DNA of 64,000 nt, taken from positions 32,414 through 96,413 of the forward strand of contig NZ_JAIWPU010000001.1 of the NCBI RefSeq assembly GCF_021191705.1, read 5' to 3'. This document shows positions 1 to 9,129 of this stretch, in pieces; positions within the stretch are counted from its first letter, which is position 1, and each line of letters opens with the position of its first letter. The stretch comes from Proluteimonas flavola (GTDB lineage: Bacteria > Pseudomonadota > Gammaproteobacteria > Xanthomonadales > Xanthomonadaceae). The position numbers and the translations under genes were made by a program. A model generated the notes under the pieces. The model was not told the origin of the DNA. It was given only the letters and a program-made list of their open reading frames with translations, and did no database searches.

Positions 1-1
1 A

Positions 2-67
2 CGGCAGATCGCCGACGCCCGCAAGGTCGTGCCGCTCGCGAAGCGCCAGGCCCGCGTCGCCGGATGA
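2..67 (+). CDS. 3' end of an upstream gene (partial)
   Basis: An open frame enters from the left edge and ends in TGA at 65-67, giving 21 C-terminal residues (RQIADARKVVPLAKRQARVAG). Its stop overlaps the next gene's ATG as ATGA, so the two genes are probably co-transcribed and translationally coupled. Too little is present to name the product. Confidence 0.55.
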   Translation, partial: RQIADARKVVPLAKRQARVAG

Positions 68-684
68 CCGCACCGCGCCGCTACCTCGCGCTCGGCGACA
101 GCTACACGATCGGCGAAGGCATCGCCGCCGAACACCGCTGGCCGGTGCAGCTGGCCGGTGCCCTGCGCAGCGAGGGCATCGCGCTCGACGCGCCCGAGAT
201 CATCGCGACCACCGGCTGGACGACGGACGAACTCGATGCGGCGATCGATGTCGCGGCGCCCGTCGGTCCCTTCGATCTGGTGAGCCTGCTGATCGGCGTC
301 AACGACCAGTACCGCGGGCGCGACGTGACGCTGTACGGCCCGGCGTTTTCTGCGTTGCTGGACCGCGCGACCGGTTTCGCCGGTGGCGATGCAGCGCGCG
401 TCTTCGTGCTGGCGATTCCGGACTGGGGCGTGACCCCGTTCGGTGCGCATTCGGGCCGCGACGTCGCCGCGGTCGCGCGCGAACTCGATGCCTACAACGC
501 GGCCGCTGCAGCGATCTGCGCCGCGCGCGACGTCGCCTTCGTCGACATCGCACCGGTCAGCCGCGCGCATGGCGGCGAGGCGGAGATGCTTGCCGACGAT
601 GGCCTGCATCCGTCGGCTGCACTGCACAGCGAATGGACGCGGCTGGCGCTGCCGGTCGCACGCGGCTTATTGTCGCGGGCATGA
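64..684 (+). CDS. SGNH/GDSL-family hydrolase
   Basis: A 206-residue esterase/lipase-type hydrolase with the SGNH catalytic layout. Block I is GDSYTIGEG at residues 11-19 with nucleophile Ser13. Block II Gly lies in TTGW near residue 51, block III is GVND at 78-81 with Asn80, and block V is DGLHPS with Asp179 and His182. No signal peptide is visible, so it should be cytoplasmic. The substrate cannot be read from the sequence. It overlaps both neighbours by four bases (ATGA) and sits in a small plus-strand operon with the methyltransferase downstream. Confidence 0.88.
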   Translation: MTAPRRYLALGDSYTIGEGIAAEHRWPVQLAGALRSEGIALDAPEIIATTGWTTDELDAAIDVAAPVGPFDLVSLLIGVNDQYRGRDVTLYGPAFSALLDRATGFAGGDAARVFVLAIPDWGVTPFGAHSGRDVAAVARELDAYNAAAAAICAARDVAFVDIAPVSRAHGGEAEMLADDGLHPSAALHSEWTRLALPVARGLLSRA

Positions 685-1397
685 CCGCAACCACTTCCGA
701 CACCACGCCGCTCTCCACCGCGCCCTATCCGCGCGAGGACGCCCGCAACATCGCGCGCGCATTCCTGCCGAGGCACGCGCTGGGCAACCGCTACGACTAC
801 TACTACACGCTGACCAAGCTGCGCACCGACCCGCTGTATCCGGGCGTGCTGCAGGCGCTGCGTCCGACGACTGCGCCGGTGCTCGATCTGGGCTGCGGCC
901 TCGGCCTGCTCGCGCACGCGCTGCGCGCCGACGGCCAGGCGCTGCCGTTCACCGGCGTCGACATCGACGCGGCCAAGATCCGCCGCGGCCGCGAGGTCGC
1001 CGCGCGCACCGGACTCGCCGACGTGCAGCTCGATGTGCTCGATCTCGGCGTCGGCCTGCCGGCGCACCAGGGCAGCGTCACCATCCTCGACGTGCTGCAG
1101 TACCTGTCGCCCGAGCGCCAGCGCGACCTGCTCGACGATGTGATCGCGATGCTGGTGCCGGGCGCGCGCCTGGTGATCCGCAGCGGCCTCAGTGATGACA
1201 CCTCGCGCAGCCGCACCTCGCGCATCACCGACCGCCTCGCCAACTTCGCCGGCTGGATGCAGGAACGCGCGAAGAGCTACCCGACCGCCGACGGCCTACG
1301 CGGCCAGCTCGAAGGCGCGGGCCTGGAGACGACGCTGCGCCCGCTGTATGGCGACACGCCGTTCAACAACTGGCTGATCGTCGGCGTGCGCGAGTAG
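681..1397 (+). CDS. class I SAM-dependent methyltransferase
   Basis: A 238-residue protein with a Rossmann-type methyltransferase core. Motif I is LDLGCGLGLLA near residue 70, and an acidic TGVDID strand end follows. Later motifs include VTILDVLQYL. The start at 681 was preferred over an upstream in-frame ATG at 633 because it gives the ATGA overlap with the GDSL hydrolase and removes an N-terminus that lies wholly inside that gene. The acceptor substrate is unknown. Being coupled to an esterase suggests a shared small-molecule or lipid substrate, which is an inference only. Confidence 0.82.
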   Translation: MTATTSDTTPLSTAPYPREDARNIARAFLPRHALGNRYDYYYTLTKLRTDPLYPGVLQALRPTTAPVLDLGCGLGLLAHALRADGQALPFTGVDIDAAKIRRGREVAARTGLADVQLDVLDLGVGLPAHQGSVTILDVLQYLSPERQRDLLDDVIAMLVPGARLVIRSGLSDDTSRSRTSRITDRLANFAGWMQERAKSYPTADGLRGQLEGAGLETTLRPLYGDTPFNNWLIVGVRE

Positions 1398-1411
1398 TCG
1401 CCCGAACGGAC

Positions 1412-1498
1412 GATGGGTTTGGCTGCGCGCTCCCACGGAATCCGGAGCTGAGTGGCGGCGCTCCTGCACAGGACGGGGAGCGCGTAGCGAACCCCATC
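1412..1498. repeat. Intergenic inverted repeat between convergent genes
   Basis: GATGGGTTTGGCTGCGCGCTCCC at 1412-1434 is matched, imperfectly inverted, by GGGGAGCGCGTAGCGAACCCCATC at 1475-1498. The same gggtttcgctgcgctc motif forms the outer arms of the repeat at 50233-50363. It lies between the convergent 3' ends of the methyltransferase and the deacetylase, so it could also act as a bidirectional terminator. Confidence 0.6.
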
Positions 1499-1516
1499 GA
1501 CTGCATGAGCGCACAC

Positions 1517-2281
1517 TCAGCCGGTCCGCGGCAATACCGCCCGCAATCCCTTCGCCTGCATCCGCGCGAGCACGCCTTCGACCATCGCGACGTTGTGTCC
1601 GTGCTTCGCGCCTTCGTGCAGCAGCACGATCGCTCCATCCGCGAGGTCGGCGTCGATCCGCGCGACCACCTCGTCCACGTCCGCCTTCACCGCATCGAAG
1701 CCGCGCGCATTCCAGCCGACGCGCGCCAGTCCCGCCTCGCGCAGCGGTGCGTGCACGAACGGATTGGTGTGACCGACGACCGAGCGGAACCATACCGGCG
1801 CACGCCCGGTGATGCCGGTCAGCGTGCGCTGGCACTCGAGAATCTCGCGCCGCATCCGCGCCGGGCCGAGCGCCCAGAACATCGCCTGTGGATGGGTCTG
1901 GCTGTGGTTGCCGATGCCGTGGCCCCGCGCGGCGATCTCGCGCACGAGGTCCGGCCGCGCGACCGCGCGCTCCCCGACGAGGAAGAACGTGGCCTGCGCG
2001 TCGTGCGCGTCGAGCAGATCGAGCAGCGCGCGGGTGTCGTCGGACGGGCCATCGTCGATCGTCAACCAGACGCCCTCGCCCGGCAGCCGGGTCAGCACCG
2101 GACCGTACAGCCGCGAGGCCGGTGCCAGCACGCCCCACAGGCACACCGCGTGGCTGGCCAGCAGCAGCGGCAGGCCGACCGCCCAGCCCAGCCGCCACCA
2201 GAGCAGCACGACCAGCAGTTGCGAGGCGATCAGCAGCGGCCACCACAGCTGCGGACGACGGGGCGGGCGGTGCACGGACAT
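1517..2281 (-). CDS. membrane-anchored polysaccharide deacetylase (NodB domain)
   Basis: A 254-residue protein with two hydrophobic N-terminal segments (about residues 10-55) followed by a carbohydrate esterase 4 (NodB) domain. Motif 1 is TIDDGPSDDT with the catalytic/metal Asp pair, and motif 2 is HSQTHP, which supplies the metal-binding histidines. A later LLHEGAKHG segment carries the distal His region. The family removes N- or O-acetyl groups from cell-surface or cell-wall glycans. The active domain should face the periplasm. A second ATG nine bases upstream (2290) is possible. It converges on the methyltransferase gene. Confidence 0.82.
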   Translation of the reverse strand: MSVHRPPRRPQLWWPLLIASQLLVVLLWWRLGWAVGLPLLLASHAVCLWGVLAPASRLYGPVLTRLPGEGVWLTIDDGPSDDTRALLDLLDAHDAQATFFLVGERAVARPDLVREIAARGHGIGNHSQTHPQAMFWALGPARMRREILECQRTLTGITGRAPVWFRSVVGHTNPFVHAPLREAGLARVGWNARGFDAVKADVDEVVARIDADLADGAIVLLHEGAKHGHNVAMVEGVLARMQAKGLRAVLPRTG

Positions 2282-2407
2282 GGCGCGCATGATGCCATCG
2301 GCACCGCAGCGAGACGCGGCGTGCCGGGCCCGCAGGCGCGCCCGACCGGCTTGCATCGCGGGCCGCGCGGTACCATGTGGGTCGTTCCCGCACACCGGAT
2401 CCATGCC

Positions 2408-3337
2408 ATGTCCCTCGACCCCGCCCTCCGCACCCGCATCGAGACCCTGTTGCAGGGCAACCGGGCCGTGCTGTTCATGAAGGGCTCGCCGACGACCCCG
2501 CAGTGCGGCTTCTCCGCCAAGGCCGTGTCCGCGCTCGAAGCGGTGGGCATCGACTACGCGACCGTCAACGTGCTCGAGGACGGCGAGATCCGCGAAGGCA
2601 TCAAGGCCTACGGCGACTGGCCGACGATTCCGCAGCTCTACGTCGACGGCGAACTCGTCGGCGGCAGCGACATCATCGAACAGATGGTCGGCAGCGGCGA
2701 GCTGCACGGCCTGTTCGGCGTCGCCCCGCCCGACCGCACCCCGCCGTCGATCTCGATCACCCCGGCCGCGCGCGAGATGATCGCCAAGGCGGTCGGCGAT
2801 GCCGGTGGCGACTACGTGCTGCAGGTCGACATCGACGGCAACTTCCGCACCCGCCTGCAGCTCGCCCCGCGCAGCGCCTCGGCGATCGTCGCCCGGGCCG
2901 ACGGCATCGACGTGCAGTTCGACCTCGCCGGCGCACGCCGCGCCGACGGCATGACGATCGACTTCGCCGACGACATCCGCGGCCGCGGCCTGGTCATCGA
3001 CAATCCGAACGCCCCGAAGCCCGTGCAGGACATCAGCCCGGCCGACGCCGACGACCGCCTCGCCGCCGGCACCCTGACCCTCGTCGACGTACGCCCGCCG
3101 GACGAGCGCGCCACCGCCAGCGTCGCGCGCCCGTTCGAAGTGCTCGACGGCGACGCGATCACCCGCCTGCAGCAACTGCCCAAGGACACGCCGCTGGCGT
3201 TCCTGTGCCACCACGGCGGCCGCAGCCAGCAGGCGGCCGAGCACTTCCGCAACCAGGGCTTCATGCACGTCTACAACGTCGCCGGCGGTATCGATGCCTG
3301 GAGCGACAGCGTGGATGGCGGCGTGCCGAAGTACTGA
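2408..3337 (+). CDS. grxD: Grx4-type monothiol glutaredoxin fused to A-type-like and rhodanese domains
   Basis: A 309-residue three-domain protein. Residues 1-107 are a monothiol glutaredoxin with the CGFS active site (Cys33), the WPTIPQLYVDGE strand-loop and GGSDI glutathione-binding motif. Residues 112-202 resemble an A-type/HesB iron-sulfur carrier fold but contain none of its cysteines. Residues 208-309 are a rhodanese domain with Cys267 in LCHHGGRS. Grx4 proteins carry and transfer [2Fe-2S] clusters using glutathione. The added domains suggest sulfur transfer linked to cluster delivery, which is inference. Stand-alone Grx4 is about 105-115 residues, so this is a long lineage-specific form. 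Confidence 0.88.
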   Translation: MSLDPALRTRIETLLQGNRAVLFMKGSPTTPQCGFSAKAVSALEAVGIDYATVNVLEDGEIREGIKAYGDWPTIPQLYVDGELVGGSDIIEQMVGSGELHGLFGVAPPDRTPPSISITPAAREMIAKAVGDAGGDYVLQVDIDGNFRTRLQLAPRSASAIVARADGIDVQFDLAGARRADGMTIDFADDIRGRGLVIDNPNAPKPVQDISPADADDRLAAGTLTLVDVRPPDERATASVARPFEVLDGDAITRLQQLPKDTPLAFLCHHGGRSQQAAEHFRNQGFMHVYNVAGGIDAWSDSVDGGVPKY

Positions 3338-3523
3338 GTCCGGCCCCCGATGCGGTCTCCGTCCCGGACGGCCGCGTCGGGATCGCCCGTGGCGGGCCGC
3401 GGATCGGGCGTCCCGCGCCGACCGCCCTGCACCGGCGCGCTCAAGTGACGCGCGGATCGGCCGATAGCGGAGAACCGATTCAGGGATGATGACCGCGCAC
3501 GCGCGGCGCATCGCCTCCACGCC

Positions 3524-5041
3524 GTGAGTGCCATGCCCAGACCCACCGACGCCGACGTCACCGCCGACACGCCCCCGCGCGGGCGGGCGCGTGGTGCCGG
3601 CAGTGCGATCGGCGCCGAGGCGCTGGTGACGCTGTTCGCAGGCGTCGACGAGCCGCAGCGCCTGCTGGTCGCGTTCGCCGACGGCATGGCCGGCCTGCAC
3701 GACGAACTGGGCGACCTGGGCCGCTACCTGCAGGCCGCCTCCACGTCCGGCGACTGGCTGGCCTATGGCCGCGCGATGCGCCAGCTGATCGACAAGTACG
3801 TGCGCCACGTCGAGCTGGAAACCCCGCCACCGGGCGGCGCGGACACCGAACGCCTGCGCGACCTGCTGCGCCACACCCTGGGCGCGGCGCTGGCGGCGCT
3901 GCTGCGCAACGATCCGGCGCTGGCGGACGAGGCGCTGTCGCTGGCCACCGGGTTCCGCAACTGGACACCGGGCCAGGATCTCGCCGCGCTCGCACGACGG
4001 CTGACCGACCTGTGTCATCGGGTCGGCGTGCACACCCAGGACACCGAAGAACAGATTTCGCTGCTGATCAGCCTGTTCGACCTGCTGCTGGAAAACGTGG
4101 GCGAGCTGCTGGAAGAAAAGAACTGGCTGTACGGCCAGGTCGCGCAGATCCGCAGCCTGCTGGCCGGGCCGATGGACCGGACGACGGTCGAAGAGGCGCG
4201 CGCCAGCCTGCGCCAGGTGCTGTACCGGCAGACGCTGCTCAAGCAGGGCATCGACGCGTCGCGGAGCGCGATGCGCTCGATGATGGGCACCTTCGTCGAG
4301 CGCCTCGACGGCATGGCCGCGCATACCGGCGAGTTCCAGGACCGCCTGGCCGGGCACGCGAGCCGGATCCGGGAGGCGCGCAGCATCGCCGAATTCAACG
4401 GCGTGCTGGACGCGGTGCTCGACGACACCGGACGCATCCAGGCGCGCGCGATCCGCGCGCGCGACGATCTGGTGGCCGCGCGCCGGGAACTGGAGGAAAG
4501 CGAGCGGCGCATCCACCAGTTGGAACAGAAACTCAGCGACGCCTCGGGCCTGGCGCGCGAGGACGAGCTCACCGCCTGCCTCAACCGCCGCGGTTTCGAC
4601 GAGGCCTTCGAACGCGAGTCGGCGCGCGCATGCGCCGACCGCCCGCTGTGCATGGCGCTGGCCGACCTCGACGATTTCCGCCGCCTCAATGCGGTGTACG
4701 GCCATCTGGGCGGCGACGCGGCGCTGCGCCACTTCGCCGACATCGCCCGGCTGACGCTGCGCGACAGCGATGTGGTCGGCCGTTTCGGCGGCGAGGAATT
4801 CGTGATCCTGATGCCGGCGACCACCATGCCGCATGCGCTGGCCGCGCTCGCCCGCCTGCGCACGGTGCTGACGCACCGGCCGGTGGTGCACGACGAGGCG
4901 CGCATCGCGATGACCTTCAGCGCCGGGGTCGCGATGCAGCGTCCGCGCGAGACCTTCGAATCGCTGCTCAAGCGCGCGGACCTGGCGATGTACAGCGCCA
5001 AGCGCGAGGGCAAGGACCGGAGCATGGCCGCGCCGGGCTGA
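3524..5041 (+). CDS. diguanylate cyclase (GGDEF) with long N-terminal helical region
   Basis: A 505-residue cytoplasmic protein. The C-terminal GGDEF domain (about residues 345-500) has an intact GGEEF active site at residues 422-426. RDSD, five residues before it, fits the RxxD inhibitory I-site. It should make cyclic-di-GMP from two GTP and be product-inhibited. The first 340 residues are mostly helical, with a coiled-coil-like linker (EESERRIHQLEQKL), and contain no recognised sensor domain or membrane segment. The start is GTG 3524; ATG 3533 in the same frame is equally plausible, and neither has a strong ribosome-binding site. Confidence 0.87.
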   Translation: MSAMPRPTDADVTADTPPRGRARGAGSAIGAEALVTLFAGVDEPQRLLVAFADGMAGLHDELGDLGRYLQAASTSGDWLAYGRAMRQLIDKYVRHVELETPPPGGADTERLRDLLRHTLGAALAALLRNDPALADEALSLATGFRNWTPGQDLAALARRLTDLCHRVGVHTQDTEEQISLLISLFDLLLENVGELLEEKNWLYGQVAQIRSLLAGPMDRTTVEEARASLRQVLYRQTLLKQGIDASRSAMRSMMGTFVERLDGMAAHTGEFQDRLAGHASRIREARSIAEFNGVLDAVLDDTGRIQARAIRARDDLVAARRELEESERRIHQLEQKLSDASGLAREDELTACLNRRGFDEAFERESARACADRPLCMALADLDDFRRLNAVYGHLGGDAALRHFADIARLTLRDSDVVGRFGGEEFVILMPATTMPHALAALARLRTVLTHRPVVHDEARIAMTFSAGVAMQRPRETFESLLKRADLAMYSAKREGKDRSMAAPG

Positions 5042-5111
5042 GAACCGGCCCCGCCGCAGATCGGGCGCGGAGCGCCACGTACACTGCGCGGATCGCATCG
5101 CGGGAAACGAC

Positions 5112-8100
5112 ATGCTGCCGGGCTGGGTTCTGCTTCTGGTGTCGCTGGGCTATGCCGCGCTGCTGTTCGGCGTGGCCTGGTATGGCGACCAGCGTCCGCC
5201 CTCCCCAAACCGGCCGTGGCTGCGCACCGCGGTCTACAGCCTCGGGCTCGCGGTCTACTGCTCGTCCTGGACGTTCTACGGCGCGGTCGGTACGGCGGCG
5301 CGACAGGGGTTGGGCTATCTGCCGATCTATCTCGGGCCGCTGCTGTTGCTGCTGTTCGGCTGGCGCATCCTCGAACGGCTGGCGCTGATCGCTCAGTCGC
5401 AGAACACCGTCTCCATCGCCGACTTCATCGCATCGCGCTATGGACGCTCGCAGCGGCTGGCGGCGATGGTCGCGCTGATCGCGCTGGTCGCCGCGGTGCC
5501 GTACCTGGCGCTGCAGTACAAGGCGGTGGCGATCAGCCTCGGCGTGCTCGGCGGACCGGACGATCCGGTGACGCCGTTCGGCGATCCGGCGTTCTATGTC
5601 GCCGCGCTGATGGCCCTGTTCGCGATCCTGTTCGGCACGCGCCAGGTCGATGCCACCGAGCACCGACCCGGCATGATGCTGGCGGTCGCGCTGGAATCGC
5701 TGGTCAAGCTGGTCGCGCTGGTCGCGGTCGGCGTGTTCGCGATCGCGTGGTTCGACAGCAACGATCTGAAGCTGGTCGAAGCGACGCAGGCCCTGGTCGA
5801 GAACGCGCCGCCCAGCAGTTTCGTCGCGCAGTGCCTGCTCGCGTTCGCGGCGCTGATCTGCCTGCCGCGCCAGTTCCACGTGGCGATCGTGGAGTGTGGC
5901 GACGTGCGCGACATCCGCCGCGCGCGCTGGCTGTTCGGCGGGTATCTGGTGATCATCTGCCTGATGGTGCTGCCGATCGCCAGCGCCGGCGTGGCGCTGT
6001 TCGGACGCGACGGGCCGGTGGCGCCGGACAGCTTCGTGCTTGCGCTGCCGATGGCGATGAACGCCGATTCGCTGGCGCTGTTCGCGTACATCGGCGGCTT
6101 CTCGGCGGCGACCGGCATGGTGATCGTGTCCTCGGTCGCGCTGGCGACGATGGTCAGCAACGATCTGGTGATGCCGCTGCTGCTGCGCCGCGGTTACGCC
6201 GAGCGCCATGGCGGCAATGTCGCGCGCACGGTGCTGTGGATCCGCCGCATCGCGATCGTGTGCCTCGGCGCGCTCGCCTACGGCTATTACCGCGCCAGCG
6301 GCACCGACACCACGCTAGCCGCATTCGGCCTGATGGCGTTCGCCGCCGTCGCGCAGTTCGCGCCCGCGCTGATCGGCGGCCTGTACTGGCGCGGCGCGAG
6401 CCGGCGCGGTGTCGAGATGGGCCTGCTGATCGGCTTCGGCGTGTGGACCTACACCCTGCTGCTGCCGACGCTCACCCAGTCGGGCTGGCTCGATCCGCAG
6501 TGGCTGGCGACCGGACCGTTCGGCATCGACTGGCTGCGCCCGCACGCGCTGTTCGGCCTCGCCGGCTGGGATCCGCTGACCCACGGCACGTTCTGGTCGC
6601 TGCTGCTCAACGTCGGCGCGCTGCTGCTGGTCTCCGCGCGCTGGCGGCCGACGCTGGACGAGCGCCTGCGCGCGGCGCCGTTCCTCGACCCCTATGCCGA
6701 GCGCCGCACGTTCGCCTCCGAGGACTGGAACGGCAATGTCGGCATTCCCGATCTGCTGACGCTGACCGGGCGCATCGTCGGCGAGCGCACCGCGCGCGCG
6801 GCGTTCGACGAATACGCACAGGTGCAGGGCAAGCCACTCGCGCTCAACGCCCCGGCCGACCGCACCTGGCTGCAGTTCACCGAACGCCAGCTCGCGGCGG
6901 CGGTCGGCGCATCGTCGGCGCGCCTGCTGATGACCAGCGCGCTGAAGGGCTCGGGCATGGAGGTCGACGAAGTCGTCGCGATGCTCGACGAGGCCGGCCA
7001 GGAACTGCGCTTCAACCGCGAGGTGCTGTCGTCGACGCTGGAGAACATCGACCACGGGGTCAGCGTGGTCGACCGCACGATGCGGCTGGTCGCATGGAAC
7101 CGCAGCTACCAGCGCCTGTTCGGCTATCCCGACAACATGCTCTATGTCGGACGACCCGTGGCCGACCTGATCCGCTACAACGCCGAGCGCGGCGAACTGG
7201 GCCCGCGCGACGCGATCGACATCGACACCGAGATCGACAAGCGCATCGCGTACATGCGCGCCGGTTCGCCGCACGTGTCCGAACGCGTGCTCGGCAACGG
7301 CCAGGTCATCGAACTGCGCGGCCAGCCCCTGCCCGGCGGCGGCTACGCGACCAGCTACAGCGACGTCACCGACTACAAGCGCGTGGAACGCGAACTGCGC
7401 GACATCAACGAGACGCTGGAGCAACGCGTCGCCGATCGCACGCGCGAGGCGGAAGCCGCGCAGGAGTCGCGTTCGCGCTTCCTCACCGCGGTCAGCCACG
7501 ACGTGCTGCAGCCGCTCAACGCCGCGCGCCTGTTCACCTCGGCGCTGCGCGAAACCCAGGACGGCGCCGAGCAGAAGCATCTCGCCGAACGCATCGACAC
7601 CTCGCTGCGCGCCGCCGAGGAACTGCTCGACGGCCTGCTCGACGTCTCGCGGCTCGATGCGGGCGCACTGAAGCCCGAGATCACCGATCTCGACGTGTCC
7701 GAACTGATGCGCCAGCTTGCCGGCCAGTACGCGCCGATGGCCAAGGCGCGCAAGCTCGACATCCGCCTGCATGCGCTGCCCATCGCGGTGCGCAGCGATC
7801 GCCGGCTACTGCGCCGCGTGCTGCAGAACTTCCTCGCCAATGCGCTGCGCTACACGCGTACCGGGCGCATCGTGCTGTCGGCGCGGCGCCGCGGCGACCA
7901 GGTCGCGCTGCAGGTCTGGGATACGGGGCCGGGCATTCCCGAGCACCACATGAGCCAGATCTACGACGAGTTCCACCGCTACGAGCAGAATTTCGACTGG
8001 GACGGCCGCGGCCTGGGCCTGGGCCTGTCGATCTGCCAGCGCATCTCGCGCCTGCTCGGCCATACGCTCGATGCGCGCTCCAGCGTCGGCCGCGGCAGCA

Positions 8101-8564
8101 TGTTCTCGATCACCGTGCCGCGCAGCGTCATGGCGACGCTGCCGCCCACCGCCACGCCCGCGCCGCTGCACGACGAATCGCTGCACGGCCTGCGCGTGCT
8201 GTGCGTGGACAACGACGACGACATCCTCGCCGGCATGCGCGCCCTGCTGCGCCGCTGGGGCGTGGAGCCGCTGTGCGCCAAGACCATCGACGAGGCGATC
8301 GCGTGCATGGACGAATCGCCCGACGTGATGCTGGTCGACTACCACCTGCACGACCGGCTCGACGGCCTCGACACCCTCGATGCGCTGCGCGGTATTTCGC
8401 CCGACGTGCCCGGCGCGCTGCTGACCGCCGACGGCAGCGACACGCTCAAGCAGACCGCGCGCATCCGCGGCTACCGCGTGCTGACCAAGCCGGTGAAGCC
8501 CGCCTCGATGCGCGCCTTCCTCGGCGCCCAGCGCATGGCCGCCAGCAGACGCGCAGGCGCCTGA
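5112..8564 (+). CDS. CrbS/CbrA-like hybrid sensor histidine kinase with sodium:solute symporter domain
   Basis: An 1150-residue membrane protein. Residues 1 to about 500 form a multi-spanning sodium:solute symporter (SSS) module. A PAS domain follows at about 640-760, then a HisKA domain with phosphoacceptor His796 in SHDVLQPLNAARLF. The ATPase domain has N, G1 (DTGPGIP) and G2 (GRGLGLGLSI) boxes. A C-terminal receiver domain has Asp1076. This order and length match the CrbS group, which with a LuxR-type CrbR controls acetate use, and the CbrA group, which senses carbon-nitrogen balance and lacks the receiver. The receiver favours CrbS. No CrbR-like regulator gene lies next to it here. Confidence 0.85.
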   Translation: MLPGWVLLLVSLGYAALLFGVAWYGDQRPPSPNRPWLRTAVYSLGLAVYCSSWTFYGAVGTAARQGLGYLPIYLGPLLLLLFGWRILERLALIAQSQNTVSIADFIASRYGRSQRLAAMVALIALVAAVPYLALQYKAVAISLGVLGGPDDPVTPFGDPAFYVAALMALFAILFGTRQVDATEHRPGMMLAVALESLVKLVALVAVGVFAIAWFDSNDLKLVEATQALVENAPPSSFVAQCLLAFAALICLPRQFHVAIVECGDVRDIRRARWLFGGYLVIICLMVLPIASAGVALFGRDGPVAPDSFVLALPMAMNADSLALFAYIGGFSAATGMVIVSSVALATMVSNDLVMPLLLRRGYAERHGGNVARTVLWIRRIAIVCLGALAYGYYRASGTDTTLAAFGLMAFAAVAQFAPALIGGLYWRGASRRGVEMGLLIGFGVWTYTLLLPTLTQSGWLDPQWLATGPFGIDWLRPHALFGLAGWDPLTHGTFWSLLLNVGALLLVSARWRPTLDERLRAAPFLDPYAERRTFASEDWNGNVGIPDLLTLTGRIVGERTARAAFDEYAQVQGKPLALNAPADRTWLQFTERQLAAAVGASSARLLMTSALKGSGMEVDEVVAMLDEAGQELRFNREVLSSTLENIDHGVSVVDRTMRLVAWNRSYQRLFGYPDNMLYVGRPVADLIRYNAERGELGPRDAIDIDTEIDKRIAYMRAGSPHVSERVLGNGQVIELRGQPLPGGGYATSYSDVTDYKRVERELRDINETLEQRVADRTREAEAAQESRSRFLTAVSHDVLQPLNAARLFTSALRETQDGAEQKHLAERIDTSLRAAEELLDGLLDVSRLDAGALKPEITDLDVSELMRQLAGQYAPMAKARKLDIRLHALPIAVRSDRRLLRRVLQNFLANALRYTRTGRIVLSARRRGDQVALQVWDTGPGIPEHHMSQIYDEFHRYEQNFDWDGRGLGLGLSICQRISRLLGHTLDARSSVGRGSMFSITVPRSVMATLPPTATPAPLHDESLHGLRVLCVDNDDDILAGMRALLRRWGVEPLCAKTIDEAIACMDESPDVMLVDYHLHDRLDGLDTLDALRGISPDVPGALLTADGSDTLKQTARIRGYRVLTKPVKPASMRAFLGAQRMAASRRAGA

Positions 8565-8650
8565 CGGGCATGGCCGCGATCGCACCGTATGGCAGCACGT
8601 CACGCGCGTCACATGTGGATGCCTAGGATCGGAAGCTCCTGCCTGCCCGG

Positions 8651-8800
8651 ATGCCCGCCATGAATTCCAACGAGAAAACCCCCAAGCCGCCCATGACCAA
8701 GCGGCGCCGCGTGTTCCTGTTCGGTGCCGTGGTTGCCATCGTGGTGCTGCCGCTCATCATCTACATCGTGGCGTTCGGTATCGGTGGCGGCGTGGAGTAA
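8651..8800 (+). CDS. small single-pass membrane protein, unknown function
   Basis: A 49-residue frame (46 residues if ATG 8660 is used). It has a polar, proline- and lysine-rich N-terminus (NEKTPKPPMTKRRR), one hydrophobic helix (about residues 24-43), and a short glycine-rich tail ending in GGGVE. The basic residues before the helix predict an N-in, C-out orientation. The frame ends in TAA, unusual for such GC-rich DNA, and the hydrophobic segment is unlikely to arise by chance. No function is known. Confidence 0.55.
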   Translation: MPAMNSNEKTPKPPMTKRRRVFLFGAVVAIVVLPLIIYIVAFGIGGGVE

Positions 8801-9129
8801 GCGCCGTACAGGCCGACAGCATCGGCGCCGACGTCGCCTCACCCTTGGCGTACCTGCACTGGCACCGTCTGCGGCCACTGCTCGCCACGCACGACATCCA
8901 CCCGGTCGCGGCCCCGCGCACGGCGATCGCGGCCGATGCGGATCCCAGGGTGGCAGCAATGCGGCAGGGTGGCAGCAATGCGGCCACGCGACGTGCGTCG
9001 GGATCGTGAACAGGTTCCGAGATGCGGGACGCCGCGTCGATCGCGTAGAGTGCGACGGGGCGCACGCGCGCGCCCGACCCGCGACCCGTCGGCACAGACG
9101 GGCGCAGGCCATGCGAAACGGGAGGACTC
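8801..9129. other. intergenic region with a 19-bp tandem duplication
   Basis: No gene is convincing in this 329-base stretch. It holds two adjacent copies of gggtggcagcaatgcggca/c at 8948-8966 and 8967-8985 that differ only at the last base. The end of the region carries GGGAGG at about 9119-9125, the ribosome-binding site of the following gene. Confidence 0.6.

Noticed and set aside
1517..5113. Very long minus-strand frame of 1198 residues that covers the glutaredoxin and GGDEF genes
   Set aside because: Only its last 254 residues are the real deacetylase; the rest is low-complexity Arg/Ala/Gly-rich antisense to genes with clear motifs.
8839..8960. Minus-strand frame ending VVRGEQWPQTVPVQVRQG
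   Set aside because: It has no clear start, no family match and a tandem duplication inside; it may be debris but cannot be supported.
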